Shown: one piece after another, positions 16,630 to 24,853 of the stretch
Layout of the letters: every line of letters starts with the position of its first letter
Numbering within the stretch: position 1 is the stretch's first letter
NCBI GenBank assembly: GCA_937146765.1
Contig: CAKZRP010000044.1
Coordinates: 1 to 60,251, forward strand
DNA from: an uncultured Paracoccaceae bacterium
Lineage (GTDB): Bacteria > Pseudomonadota > Alphaproteobacteria > Rhodobacterales > Rhodobacteraceae
Length of the DNA: 60,251 nucleotides
Direction: 5' to 3'
Notes under the pieces: model-generated
Told to the model about the DNA's origin: nothing
What the model saw: only the letters and a program-made list of their open reading frames with translations
Database searches by the model: none
Position numbers and translations under genes: made by a program

Positions 16630-18696
16630 ATGTCGAACATGAAAGCCATCCTGAATCCCGCCAGCGTTGTTGTTGTCGGGGCCTCCAACGATCCGGCCAA
16701 ACTGACCGGACGGCCCATCGCCTTTTTGCAAAAACAGGGCTTTGCCGGGGCGATCTACCCGATCAATCCGCGCTATGACGAGATTGCCGGGCTGAAAAGC
16801 TACGCTTCGGTTGCAGATCTGCCTGAGGCCCCCGACCTTGGTCTCGTGCTGGTCGGGGCCCATCGGGTGATCGAGGCTGTGCGCGATCTGGCCGCGCGCG
16901 GCACCAAGGCGGCGGTGGTCCTGGCCTCCGGTTTCGGCGAGGCCGGCGAAGAGGGCCGCAAGCGGCAGGAAGAGCTGCGTGAAGCGGCAGGCGAGATGCG
17001 TATCCTCGGGCCCAATACCATCGGCCTTGTGAACCTGACCGATGGCATCCCGCTGACCGCCTCGGGCGCGATGGAGGTCGATGACATCCCGGCGGGCCGC
17101 ATCGCGCTTCTGTCGCAGTCGGGCGGCATTCTGGGTTCGCTGCTGTCGCGCGCCGTGGCGCGGGGCATCGGGTTTTCCAAGCTGGTCGCCACCGGCAACG
17201 AGGCCGATCTGGGGGTTTCGGATTTCCTCGAAGCCCTGGCCGAGGACGATTCAACGCAGGTTGTCGCGCTCTATCTTGAGACCATCCGCAATGTCGCCAA
17301 ATTCCGCCTCGCCGCGGCCAAGGCCGTTGCCGCGGGCAAATCCATCGTCGCCTATAAGGTGGGGCGTTCGGAATCCGGAGCACGCTCTGCCGTGTCGCAT
17401 ACCGGCGCTCTGGCGGGTGCAGATGAGGTCTATGACGCGCTGTTCAAACAGCTTGGGATCATCCGCGCCCAGACCTTTGCCGACCTTCTGGACATCCCGG
17501 CGGCGCTCGCCCAGGGCCGGATGATGAAGGGCAATCGGGTCGCCATCGTCACCTCGACCGGCGGTGCTGCCACGGTGGTGGCGGACAATGTCGGCCTGTC
17601 CGGCTTGGATATGCCCGCGCCGGACAGGGCCACCGGCGAGGCCTTGCAGGCGCTTGACCTCAAGGAGGCCGAGCTCGACCGCAACCCCATCGACGTGACG
17701 CTCGCCGGGCTCCGGCCTGACCTCTTCCGTGCGATCCTGAAGATCCTCGTGGAAAGCCCCAGCTACGACGCGATTGTCGTTGTGGTCGGCTCGTCGTCGA
17801 TTGCCCAGCCGGACCTTGTGGCCCAACCGGTGCTTGAGTCCCTGGCGCTGACCGACAAGCCGATCCTGGCCTATGTCAGCCCCGATGCGCCCAATATCGT
17901 GCGGACGCTGAACACCCGCGGCATTCCGGCCTTTGCCGCGCCGGAAAGCTGCGCCTCGGCCTTGCAGGCCCTCGCCACGCCCAAAGGCGCATCGCAGGAC
18001 AGCGCGCCGAATGCCAGGGACGTCGATTGCAGCGACATTGCGGCGGGCTCCCTGAACGAGGCCGAAGCGAAGAAACTGTTTGCCCGCTTCGGTGTGTCCG
18101 TGACCCGTGAGGTTACCGCGGCAACCCCCGAAGAGGCCGCCGAAAAGGCCCGTGACTTCGATGGTCCGGTGGTGATCAAGATCCTGTCCAGCGAGATCCT
18201 GCACAAGTCCGAGGTTGGTGGCGTTGCACTGAACATCAACCCCGAAAACGTGGGCGCTGCCTGTCAGGCCATGCTTGAACGCGTCCGCGCGGCGACGCAG
18301 GCGCGGATCGACGGATTCCTGGTGCAGGAAATGGTCAAGGGCGGGGTCGAGATGATCCTTGGCTTCAACCGCGATCCGCAACTGGGGGCCTATGCCCTGC
18401 TCGGCGCGGGGGGGGTGACGACGGAACTCTATAAGGACGCCGCCATCCGGCTCTTGCCGCTGGACCGTGCCAGCGCGCGGGAGATGATCGACGAGATCAA
18501 GGCAGGCGCGCTTCTGAAAGGGTTCCGGGGCAGTCCCAAGGCGGATATCGAGGCGCTGATCGACACGATGATTGCCTTCTCGTCGATGGCCGAAACGCTG
18601 GATGACCGCCTGAGCGAAGCCGAGATCAACCCGGTCTTCGTTCTGCCCGAAGGGCAGGGAACGCGGGCCGGTGACAGTCTGATCGTCCTGAACTGA
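16630..18696 (+). CDS. ADP-forming acyl-CoA synthetase (acetate-CoA ligase family)
   Basis: A 688-residue single-chain NDP-forming acyl-CoA ligase. Domain order: CoA-binding Rossmann domain (1-130, SVVVVGASNDPAKLTGRPIA), succinyl-CoA-ligase-like flavodoxin domains (150-460) with the phosphohistidine segment SAVSHTGALAGADEVYDALF near 255-275, and a C-terminal ATP-grasp domain (470-688, VVIKILSSEILHKSEVGGVAL, MVKGGVEMILGFNRDPQLG). It couples ATP hydrolysis to ADP to acyl-CoA formation, a second activation route beside the CoA-transferase. The start at 16630 is 11 bp after the hydratase stop. Confidence 0.92.
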   Translation: MSNMKAILNPASVVVVGASNDPAKLTGRPIAFLQKQGFAGAIYPINPRYDEIAGLKSYASVADLPEAPDLGLVLVGAHRVIEAVRDLAARGTKAAVVLASGFGEAGEEGRKRQEELREAAGEMRILGPNTIGLVNLTDGIPLTASGAMEVDDIPAGRIALLSQSGGILGSLLSRAVARGIGFSKLVATGNEADLGVSDFLEALAEDDSTQVVALYLETIRNVAKFRLAAAKAVAAGKSIVAYKVGRSESGARSAVSHTGALAGADEVYDALFKQLGIIRAQTFADLLDIPAALAQGRMMKGNRVAIVTSTGGAATVVADNVGLSGLDMPAPDRATGEALQALDLKEAELDRNPIDVTLAGLRPDLFRAILKILVESPSYDAIVVVVGSSSIAQPDLVAQPVLESLALTDKPILAYVSPDAPNIVRTLNTRGIPAFAAPESCASALQALATPKGASQDSAPNARDVDCSDIAAGSLNEAEAKKLFARFGVSVTREVTAATPEEAAEKARDFDGPVVIKILSSEILHKSEVGGVALNINPENVGAACQAMLERVRAATQARIDGFLVQEMVKGGVEMILGFNRDPQLGAYALLGAGGVTTELYKDAAIRLLPLDRASAREMIDEIKAGALLKGFRGSPKADIEALIDTMIAFSSMAETLDDRLSEAEINPVFVLPEGQGTRAGDSLIVLN

Positions 18697-18714
18697 CAGG
18701 CGACACTCAACGCA

Positions 18715-18742
18715 TCCGGCGGCGGGCTTTTCCGCTGCCGGA
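18715..18742 (+). other. Hairpin before the thiolase gene
   Basis: TCCGGCGGCGG (18715-18725) pairs with CCGCTGCCGGA (18732-18742) with one mismatch. It is followed by GGACCCCCTCTGC, identical to the 13 bases after the hairpin at 13142-13166, suggesting a reused intercistronic element. Confidence 0.5.
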
Positions 18743-18768
18743 CCCCCTCTGCTGCAAGGACAATTCCC

Positions 18769-19968
18769 ATGACGGATGTTTACATCTGCGACTATATCCG
18801 CACCCCCATCGGCCGTTTTGGCGGCGCGCTTTCTTCCGTGCGGGCGGACGATCTCGGCGCGATCCCTCTGCGTGCCCTGGCCGAGCGCAACCCCGGTCTT
18901 GACCTGGGCGCGGTGGACGAGGTGATCTTGGGCTGCGCCAACCAGGCTGGCGAAGACAACCGCAATGTCGCCCGGATGTCGCTGCTTCTGGCCGGCTATC
19001 CCGACAGCGTGCCTGGCACGACGATGAACCGGCTGTGCGGATCCGGCATGGATGCGGTGATCACCGCCGCCCGCGCGATCAAGGCCGGCGAGGCCGAGCT
19101 TGTGATCGCGGGTGGGGTGGAGTCGATGTCGCGCGCGCCCTTTGTCATGCCCAAGGCAACGACGGCATTCAGCCGCGACACCGAGGTGCATGACACAACG
19201 ATCGGTTGGCGCTTCGTGAACAAGCTGATGAAGGCACAATACGGTGTCGACAGCATGCCGGAAACCGCCGAAAACGTTGCCGAAGACTTCGGCATCAATC
19301 GCGCCGATCAGGATGCCTTTGCCCTGCGTTCGCAGCAAAAGGCGGGCGCGGCGATGGAGAGCGGGCGGCTGGCTCAGGAAATCGTCCCGGTCAGCATCCC
19401 GCAACGCCGGGGCGATCCGGTTGTGGTGGACAAGGACGAGCATCCGCGCCCTGCGACAAGCCTTGCGGACCTTGAGAACCTGAAGACCTTCGTCAAGGCG
19501 GAGGGAACCGTCACGGCGGGCAATGCATCCGGTGTCAATGACGGTGCGGCGGCGCTGATCCTCGCCACGAAAGAGGCGGCCGCGCGGCATGGCCTGAGGC
19601 CGCTTGCCAAGGTTTTAGGCGGGGCGACCGCCGGTGTCGCACCGCGCATCATGGGCTTCGGTCCCGCGCCAGCCTCTAAAAAGCTGATGGCGCGGCTGGG
19701 GATGAGGCAGGAGGATTTTGCCGTGATCGAACTGAACGAAGCCTTCGCTTCGCAGGGTCTGGCGACGTTGCGCGACCTCGGGATCGCCGACGACGACCCG
19801 CGTGTGAACCGCAACGGCGGCGCGATTGCGCTGGGGCACCCGCTGGGCATGTCGGGGGCTAGGATCACCGGATCTGCCATGCTCGATCTGCAACCCGGAG
19901 AAAGATCGCTCTCGACCATGTGTATCGGCGTCGGCCAGGGCATCGCCATCGCTTTGGAGCGGCTATAG
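18769..19968 (+). CDS. Thiolase (PcaF-like 3-oxoadipyl-CoA / acetyl-CoA acyltransferase)
   Basis: A 399-residue thiolase. The nucleophilic cysteine is C90 in NRLCGSGMDAV, the active-site histidine lies in GGAIALGHPLGMSGAR and the second cysteine in STMCIGVGQG. Blocks such as GCANQAGEDNRNVARM and VMPKATTAFSRDTEVHDTTIGWRF closely resemble 3-oxoadipyl-CoA thiolases (PcaF/PaaJ), hinting at a dicarboxylyl 3-oxoacyl-CoA substrate. It cleaves 3-oxoacyl-CoA with CoA to acetyl- or succinyl-CoA, the last step of the pathway encoded from 7906 onward. Confidence 0.92.
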   Translation: MTDVYICDYIRTPIGRFGGALSSVRADDLGAIPLRALAERNPGLDLGAVDEVILGCANQAGEDNRNVARMSLLLAGYPDSVPGTTMNRLCGSGMDAVITAARAIKAGEAELVIAGGVESMSRAPFVMPKATTAFSRDTEVHDTTIGWRFVNKLMKAQYGVDSMPETAENVAEDFGINRADQDAFALRSQQKAGAAMESGRLAQEIVPVSIPQRRGDPVVVDKDEHPRPATSLADLENLKTFVKAEGTVTAGNASGVNDGAAALILATKEAAARHGLRPLAKVLGGATAGVAPRIMGFGPAPASKKLMARLGMRQEDFAVIELNEAFASQGLATLRDLGIADDDPRVNRNGGAIALGHPLGMSGARITGSAMLDLQPGERSLSTMCIGVGQGIAIALERL

Positions 19969-20094
19969 ATTTTCGCACCCGTCCTAGTGTAGACATTTGG
20001 TCAGGCGACTGGAGGGTGACCTGTAGGTTTCTTGCCCGAACCTCTGGCTCCAGTCCCTCCTCTATGTGAGGCACCCGTATCGGCTGAATGGAAC

Positions 20095-21021
20095 ATGACA
20101 AGCCCTCTTCCACCGCTCAATCCGCTCCGGACCTTCGAGGTCGCTGCCCGCCTGTGTAGTCTGACGCTGGCCGCGGAGGAATTGAATGTCAGCCAGGTCG
20201 CTGTCAGTCGGCAGGTCAAGACCCTGGAGGATTACCTCGGCGTAACCCTGTTTCGCAGGCTGCACAGGGGCGTCGATCTGACGGAGGAAGGAAGGCAACT
20301 CTACGAGGGTATTTCGCATGCGTTCCAGGACATCGCCATCGCGTCGCGGCGCGTCTCGCGGCGGGGACGGCGCGACATCCTCGCGATTCAATCCTACACC
20401 ACGTTTTCCCAGCGCTGGCTCATTCCACGCCTGACCAATTTTCACGACAAGCACCCCCGGATCGAAGTGCGGCTGAGCTCGTCGATTGCGCCGGTCGACT
20501 TCGAAAGCCAGAACCTCGATGCGGCGATCCGAGCCGGTAAGGGCGACTGGCCGGAGCTGCATTGCGAGAAACTGGTGGAGGTGGAACTGATCCCGATCTG
20601 CACGCCGGACTACCAGGACCAGCATGACCTTTACGATCCCAATGACCTTGGCCGGGTGCGCCTGCTGCATTCCATGGCCAGGCCGACGGATTGGGGCGCC
20701 TGGATAAAACGTGTCGGGGCGGATGTGGACCCGGAACCGGGCATTCGTTTTGAAAGTTCCGCTCTTGCCTATGAGGCGGCGGCCATGGACGGCGGTGTCG
20801 CCTTGGCGGTAAAGATCTTCGTCAAGCGTCAGTTGCAGAATGGCACTCTCGTCGCGCCTTTCGGAGATCTGACCTGTTACAGTGGCGAAGGTTATTTCCT
20901 GACCTGGCCCAGGAACACGGCCCCGTCGCGGACATTGATCAAGTTCCTCGACTGGATGAGGGAGCGCATTCAGGTCGAGAACCCGGAAGGCGAAGGGCAG
21001 GCGACGTCTGGATCGGACTGA
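20095..21021 (+). CDS. LysR-family transcriptional regulator A (GcvA-like)
   Basis: A 308-residue LysR-type regulator. The winged helix-turn-helix (SLTLAAEELNVSQVAVSRQV, about residues 20-39) and the effector-binding domain from about 95 are clear. The start at 20095 is preferred because the conserved LPPLNPLRTFEVAAR follows at once; the upstream open frame is not family-like. It is strongly similar to the oppositely oriented LysR gene at 20970-21950, and the two overlap tail to tail by 52 bp. Likely a regulator of the tct/CoA island. TTTGGTCAGG about 90 bp upstream resembles the candidate regulon motif. Confidence 0.92.
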   Translation: MTSPLPPLNPLRTFEVAARLCSLTLAAEELNVSQVAVSRQVKTLEDYLGVTLFRRLHRGVDLTEEGRQLYEGISHAFQDIAIASRRVSRRGRRDILAIQSYTTFSQRWLIPRLTNFHDKHPRIEVRLSSSIAPVDFESQNLDAAIRAGKGDWPELHCEKLVEVELIPICTPDYQDQHDLYDPNDLGRVRLLHSMARPTDWGAWIKRVGADVDPEPGIRFESSALAYEAAAMDGGVALAVKIFVKRQLQNGTLVAPFGDLTCYSGEGYFLTWPRNTAPSRTLIKFLDWMRERIQVENPEGEGQATSGSD

Positions 21022-21950
21022 TCCGGCACCTGTTCCGCTTTTGTTTCCAAAAGCTCCTCGGGTGCAAAATGGATGCGTATCCAATCGAGGAATTTCAGAA
21101 GCGGTGAGGAGGGCGGTTCGTCCTTCGGCCAGGTCAGGTAGTAGCTTTCCCCGGTGCGGCAGCCCTGTGCAAAGGGAGCGACCAATGTCCCCGCCCGCAG
21201 TTGTGTCTGGACAAAATGGCGGTTCGCGATTGCGACGCCTAGGTCCATCAACGCCCCTTCGTAGGCCAGTGAACTGTTTTCGAAGAGCAACCTGTTCTTT
21301 GGCGCGAACTGCGCCCCGACGGCGTCCAGCCAGGAGCTCCAGTCCTTCGGTCGGGCCATCGAATGCAGCAGCTTGACCCCTGCCAGATCTTCGACGCGGT
21401 TGAGAGGGTTCTCGGCCAGGAAGCTTGGCGAGCAGACGGGGATGAGTTCCATATCCGTAAGTTTCTCGGCATGCAGTCCCGGCCAATTGCCGTCGCCGCC
21501 GCGAATCGCGGCATCCAGATTGTCGGTATCGAAATCGGCGGCTTCGGGCGAGGAGGACAGGCGCACCTCTATCCGGGGATGCGCCTTGTGGAAGTCGCCC
21601 AGCCTCGGGATCAGCCAGCCGCGGGAAAAGGTGACATAGGACTGGATGGCGAGGATGTTCCGCTGACCCCGGCGCGAAACGTTCTTGGTTGCCTCCTCGA
21701 TATCCTGGAAGGCCTGGCCCACCCCCCTGAACAGAAGGATGCCTTCGCGCGTCAGTTCGATGCCCCGATTGAGACGGCGGAACAGGGTGACGCCCATGTA
21801 ATCTTCGAGGACGCGGACCTGGCGGCTGACCGCGACCTGGCTGACATTCAGCTCTTCGGCCGCCAGTGTCAGGCTGTTGTGACGGGCGGCTGCCTCGAAC
21901 GCCTTGAGAGGGTTCAGCGGAGGCAGAGTGCGGTTGGGGATAGAAGACAT
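20970..21950 (-). CDS. LysR-family transcriptional regulator B (GcvA-like)
   Basis: A 326-residue LysR-type regulator and clear paralogue of LysR A: both share SLTLAAEELNVSQVAVSRQV, LHSMARP-x-DW, HPRIEVRLSSS and KFLDW near the C-terminus. The ATG at 21950 (MSSIPNRTLPPLNPLKAFEAAAR) gives the usual family start; the longer frame is not conserved. Its last 17 codons overlap the end of LysR A on the other strand. Tail-to-tail paralogues suggest an inverted duplication followed by divergence in effector specificity. Confidence 0.92.
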   Translation of the reverse strand: MSSIPNRTLPPLNPLKAFEAAARHNSLTLAAEELNVSQVAVSRQVRVLEDYMGVTLFRRLNRGIELTREGILLFRGVGQAFQDIEEATKNVSRRGQRNILAIQSYVTFSRGWLIPRLGDFHKAHPRIEVRLSSSPEAADFDTDNLDAAIRGGDGNWPGLHAEKLTDMELIPVCSPSFLAENPLNRVEDLAGVKLLHSMARPKDWSSWLDAVGAQFAPKNRLLFENSSLAYEGALMDLGVAIANRHFVQTQLRAGTLVAPFAQGCRTGESYYLTWPKDEPPSSPLLKFLDWIRIHFAPEELLETKAEQVPDQSDPDVACPSPSGFST

Positions 21951-22260
21951 TTCAGCATCCCATGCGGTGCGAGATGGGCAGCTGCAACAATGACTGTAAG
22001 GGTGAATCGGGCAATCACCATACATTGTCCTGGGCAGCTCATCGCCAGTATGGCTTGCTTCGCAGCAGCGGTCAATCGCGGGGAATTCGGAAAGAGATAA
22101 TGGGGCAAAGGAACCCTACGCAAGATGGGCTGCAGGTTAATGAGGTTTTGATGCGGGTCAAAATGACACATTATCAATTCAATGACATTATTGTATGTTT
22201 GATTGATGCGGCCGTGTCCGCGATAGATGCTTGCCCCTGCCTGGAAAAGGAGACGTTGTG
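21951..22260. promoter_or_regulatory. Divergent intergenic region, LysR B / DUF983 gene
   Basis: 310 bp without a gene. It must hold the LysR B promoter and the promoter of the DUF983 gene. CATTATTGTATGT at 22186-22198 recurs exactly at 24208-24220 upstream of nitB. The region is AT-richer than its surroundings from 22140 to 22210. Confidence 0.5.
22186..22198 (+). promoter_or_regulatory. 13-mer shared with the nit promoter region
   Basis: CATTATTGTATGT, identical to 24208-24220 upstream of nitB. The two copies flank the MocR regulator gene and its convergent neighbour, so they are candidate MocR binding sites or shared promoter elements. Confidence 0.5.
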
Positions 22261-22695
22261 ATGTCCGGCACCGAAACCGAAGTGACCCTGTCCCGTGATG
22301 TCCGAGCTGCGTTGAAGCACGGGCTGCGCTGCAAATGCCCCAATTGCGGCGAGGGGGCCGTCTTCAAGGGCTATCTGAAGGTCCGATCGGCCTGTTCGGT
22401 CTGCGGGCTGGATTTCACGCCGCAGCGCGCCGACGATGGTCCCGCCTATATCGTCATTCTGGTGGTGGGCCATCTCGTCGGATTTGCCCTGCCTGTCATC
22501 TCCGAGCGAATGCGGGACGATCCGCTCATGGTGGCCATCCTGCTGTCGGTGGTCTCGGTCCTGTTGTCGCTGCTCATGTTGCCGCCCGTCAAGGCGATGT
22601 TCGTTGGGTTCCAATGGGCCAAGGGCATGCATGGGTTCGGGCAGGCAAGTCCCGCCCCCGTCAGCCAAGAAACGCGCTGTGCTGAAGGCTGTTGA
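22261..22695 (+). CDS. DUF983 zinc-ribbon membrane protein
   Basis: A 144-residue protein with an N-terminal zinc ribbon (CKCPNCGEG near residue 25 and CSVCG near 47) followed by two hydrophobic helices (IVILVVGHLVGFALPVI and VAILLSVVSVLLSLLMLPPV). This is the DUF983 layout, common in alphaproteobacteria and of unknown function. The ATG at 22261 begins MSGTETEVTLSRDV; a GGAGA ribosome site precedes it. Its 3' end overlaps the end of the MocR gene by 35 bp on the opposite strand. The promoter shares a 13-mer with the nit operon, suggesting co-regulation. Confidence 0.85.
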   Translation: MSGTETEVTLSRDVRAALKHGLRCKCPNCGEGAVFKGYLKVRSACSVCGLDFTPQRADDGPAYIVILVVGHLVGFALPVISERMRDDPLMVAILLSVVSVLLSLLMLPPVKAMFVGFQWAKGMHGFGQASPAPVSQETRCAEGC

Positions 22696-24031
22696 CCAGA
22701 TAATAGAGGTTGGCCCGCAGCGCTTCGCGTGACAGGGATCCGCCAAGACACAGGCGAACCTTCTCGCCCGGTGTGATCCCGACAGTGAAGGCGTCCGATG
22801 GCATGATCCCGATCGGGCGCCCGGCCATGCGGGCGACGACGTCGGCCCGGCCAATCCCTTCGGGCAGTGAGATCCAGAGGTTGAAGGCATTCTCTGCGCC
22901 CTGGAAGTCGAAGCCTTCGAGGACCTCGCGGGCGATGGCTTGCCGCGCGGAGGTTTCCGAACGGATGAAGCGCCTGATCTGATCGGCGGTGCCGTCCTCG
23001 ATCCACTGGGTCGCCAGGGCGGTGGTGATCGGCGATGCCATGACCGCCTGCACCTTGAGCGCCTGACCCAAGGAATAGGCCAGTTTGCCACTGGGGGCGA
23101 CGGTATAGGCGAGACGCAGGCCCGCCCCGATACATTTCGCCAGCCCGCCGATATGCCAGGTCAGATCCGGCGCGGAGACGGCAATCGGCGCCGGGGCCCT
23201 GGCGGGGATAAACCCGTAGGCGTCGTCCTCGATCAGCGGCAACCCATGCCTGTTCAAGACCTCGGAGAGGGCCAGCCGGCGGTCCGTCGGGATCGTGAGC
23301 GTGGTCGGGTTCTGCAGAGTGGGGTTGAGATAGAGCAGTTTCGGGCCATGCCTGGCAATGGCCGCTTCGAGGGCATCGGGCAGCACGCCGTCGCGATCCA
23401 TCTCAATCCCGATCAGGTTCAGGCCGCGCCGGGATGCGATGTTGCGGAAGCCGGGATAGGTGATCTGTTCGCACAGCACCGTGTCGCCGGGTTCGGTCAG
23501 GAGGGTGAGGATGGCGCAGATCGTGCTGTGGGCACCTGGCGAGATCACCAGGCGCGTGCTGCTGGGGACCATGCCGCGCAGGCTGAGCCAGGTCGAGGCG
23601 GCGGCCTTGTCCTTGTCGAGGCCGTTCGAGGATTGATAGCGCAGGAGCTGCAACAGGTTGGCGGAGACGTAATCCAGCCCGCCGCGCATATTGGCGATCA
23701 GGCCCGGATCGTTGGGTTCCGGCGGCAGATTCATGGAGAGGTCTTCATCGGCGAGCCGCAGCGGATCGGGACCGGCGTCGGCCTCGGCCGGTTTGGCGAT
23801 GAAGGTGCCGCGCCCGACGTGGCTTGTCACCAGTCCGCGAGACTGCGCTTCGGTATAGCCGCGGGACACGGTGGTGAAGTCGATGCCCAGGCGCTTTGCC
23901 AGCTGACGTTGCGGCGGCAGGCGTGTGCCTGGCGACAGGATGCCGCTGCGAATGTCCTGTTCGATGGCGTCAGCAATCGCGATGTAGCGCGGTTTGCCGC
24001 TGGCTTCGGTCCGAGGTGTCCAGTCAATCAT
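22661..24031 (-). CDS. MocR-family regulator (GntR helix-turn-helix plus aminotransferase domain)
   Basis: A 456-residue MocR-type protein. The GntR winged helix (IADAIEQDIRSGILSPGTRLPPQRQLAKRLGI, about 18-50, then TTVSRGYTEAQSRGLV) is fused to a fold type I aminotransferase domain (about 95-456). The PLP lysine is K299 in HIGGLAKCIGAGLRLAY, with the cofactor aspartate region LIEDDAYGF near 267-274. Such proteins sense amines or amino acids through PLP. The ATG at 24031 has GGAGA about 6 nt before it; the longer frame upstream is not conserved. It is divergent from nitB and the likely regulator of the Nit1C operon. Confidence 0.92.
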   Translation of the reverse strand: MIDWTPRTEASGKPRYIAIADAIEQDIRSGILSPGTRLPPQRQLAKRLGIDFTTVSRGYTEAQSRGLVTSHVGRGTFIAKPAEADAGPDPLRLADEDLSMNLPPEPNDPGLIANMRGGLDYVSANLLQLLRYQSSNGLDKDKAAASTWLSLRGMVPSSTRLVISPGAHSTICAILTLLTEPGDTVLCEQITYPGFRNIASRRGLNLIGIEMDRDGVLPDALEAAIARHGPKLLYLNPTLQNPTTLTIPTDRRLALSEVLNRHGLPLIEDDAYGFIPARAPAPIAVSAPDLTWHIGGLAKCIGAGLRLAYTVAPSGKLAYSLGQALKVQAVMASPITTALATQWIEDGTADQIRRFIRSETSARQAIAREVLEGFDFQGAENAFNLWISLPEGIGRADVVARMAGRPIGIMPSDAFTVGITPGEKVRLCLGGSLSREALRANLYYLVNSLQHSAFLG

Positions 24032-24207
24032 GTCATTCTCCGTTGCCCGGCCTTGATAGCGAATGATTCGCCGGAATTGAAGCGCATTGTATGGATGCGT
24101 CGGCTGATTGCTGTTGAAAGCTGAAGCCGGGCCGCCTTTGGGTTTCAAATCAGCCTTGGAAGCGGGCTGATGGCGCGCGGCTTGCTCATTAATTGGCCAA
24201 ATGCTCG

Positions 24208-24253
24208 CATTATTGTATGTATTATTGAATTGCAAATGAATGCATTATTGCAA
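24208..24253 (+). promoter_or_regulatory. Phased ATTATTG repeats upstream of nitB
   Basis: ATTATTG occurs at 24209-24215, 24221-24227 and 24244-24250, i.e. at intervals of 12 and 23 bp, close to one and two helical turns. The first copy is part of the 13-mer CATTATTGTATGT shared with the DUF983 promoter. It lies 54-99 bp before the nitB start, in the divergent region with the MocR gene, and resembles direct-repeat sites used by MocR proteins. Confidence 0.55.
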
Positions 24254-24306
24254 GGGGCAAGGCAGGAAATCAATCCTAGGGCCATCCAACGAACAGGAGA
24301 GAACGG

Positions 24307-24789
24307 ATGCCCGCAGTTACCAAAGAAGCGCATAAAGACGGCGATTACTTCGTAGATTACGAAGAAAAGGTCTTTGAGGACGTCAAGGCCGATGAAGGTG
24401 AGAAGGCACTGGTGACCTTCCATACAGTTGCTTTCGAAGGCTCCATCGGTCTGGTCAATATTCTGCAGGCAATCCGCCTGCAACGCAAAGGGTTCGAGAC
24501 CTCGATCCTGCTCTATGGGCCTGGCGTGACGCTGGGTATCCAGCGCGGATTCCCGACCCTGGGGGACGAGGCCTTCCCCGGCCATCAGAATTTTGCCGCC
24601 AACCTCAAGAAGTTCATGGTCGAAGGCGGCAAGGTCTATGCCTGCCGCTTTGCGTTGCAGGCGCTCTATGGCCATGGCGAGCCGTCGCTGTTGCCGGGCA
24701 TCACCCCGATTGCGCCTCAGGACGTGCTCGACTGCATCCTGCTGCACCGCAAGGACAACGCTTTCATCCTCGATACCTGGACAGTGTGA
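24307..24789 (+). CDS. nitB: MSMEG_0572/Sll0783-family protein, NitB of the Nit1C cluster
   Basis: A 160-residue soluble protein of the MSMEG_0572/Sll0783 nitrogen-starvation family, the conserved first gene of Nit1C clusters. Visible blocks are [40 protein letters not shown] and [21 protein letters not shown], with a DsrE-like alternation of strands and helices; C-Y-A-C-R holds its lone cysteine near 116. The cluster is linked to cyanide assimilation, where NitB is strongly induced, but its reaction is unknown. AGGAGA lies 6 nt before the ATG. Confidence 0.88.
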   Translation: MPAVTKEAHKDGDYFVDYEEKVFEDVKADEGEKALVTFHTVAFEGSIGLVNILQAIRLQRKGFETSILLYGPGVTLGIQRGFPTLGDEAFPGHQNFAANLKKFMVEGGKVYACRFALQALYGHGEPSLLPGITPIAPQDVLDCILLHRKDNAFILDTWTV

Positions 24790-24794
24790 TCCGG

Positions 24795-24826
24795 CGGGGC
24801 ACGCGCCGCCACTCGGCGCCGCCCCG
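24795..24826 (+). other. Hairpin between nitB and nitC
   Basis: Outer arms CGGGGC (24795-24800) and GCCCCG (24821-24826) enclose inner arms CGCCG (24804-24808) and CGGCG (24814-24818). No U-tract follows. It would allow nitB mRNA to accumulate above the rest of the operon. Confidence 0.55.
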
Positions 24827-24853
24827 ACCCGGTCAAGACAAGGGAGCATGACC

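Noticed and set aside
17251..19590. Very long minus-strand open frame (779 codons) opposite the acyl-CoA ligase and thiolase
   Set aside because: Composition is rich in R, H, G and Q with no motifs; the plus-strand genes are fully conserved.
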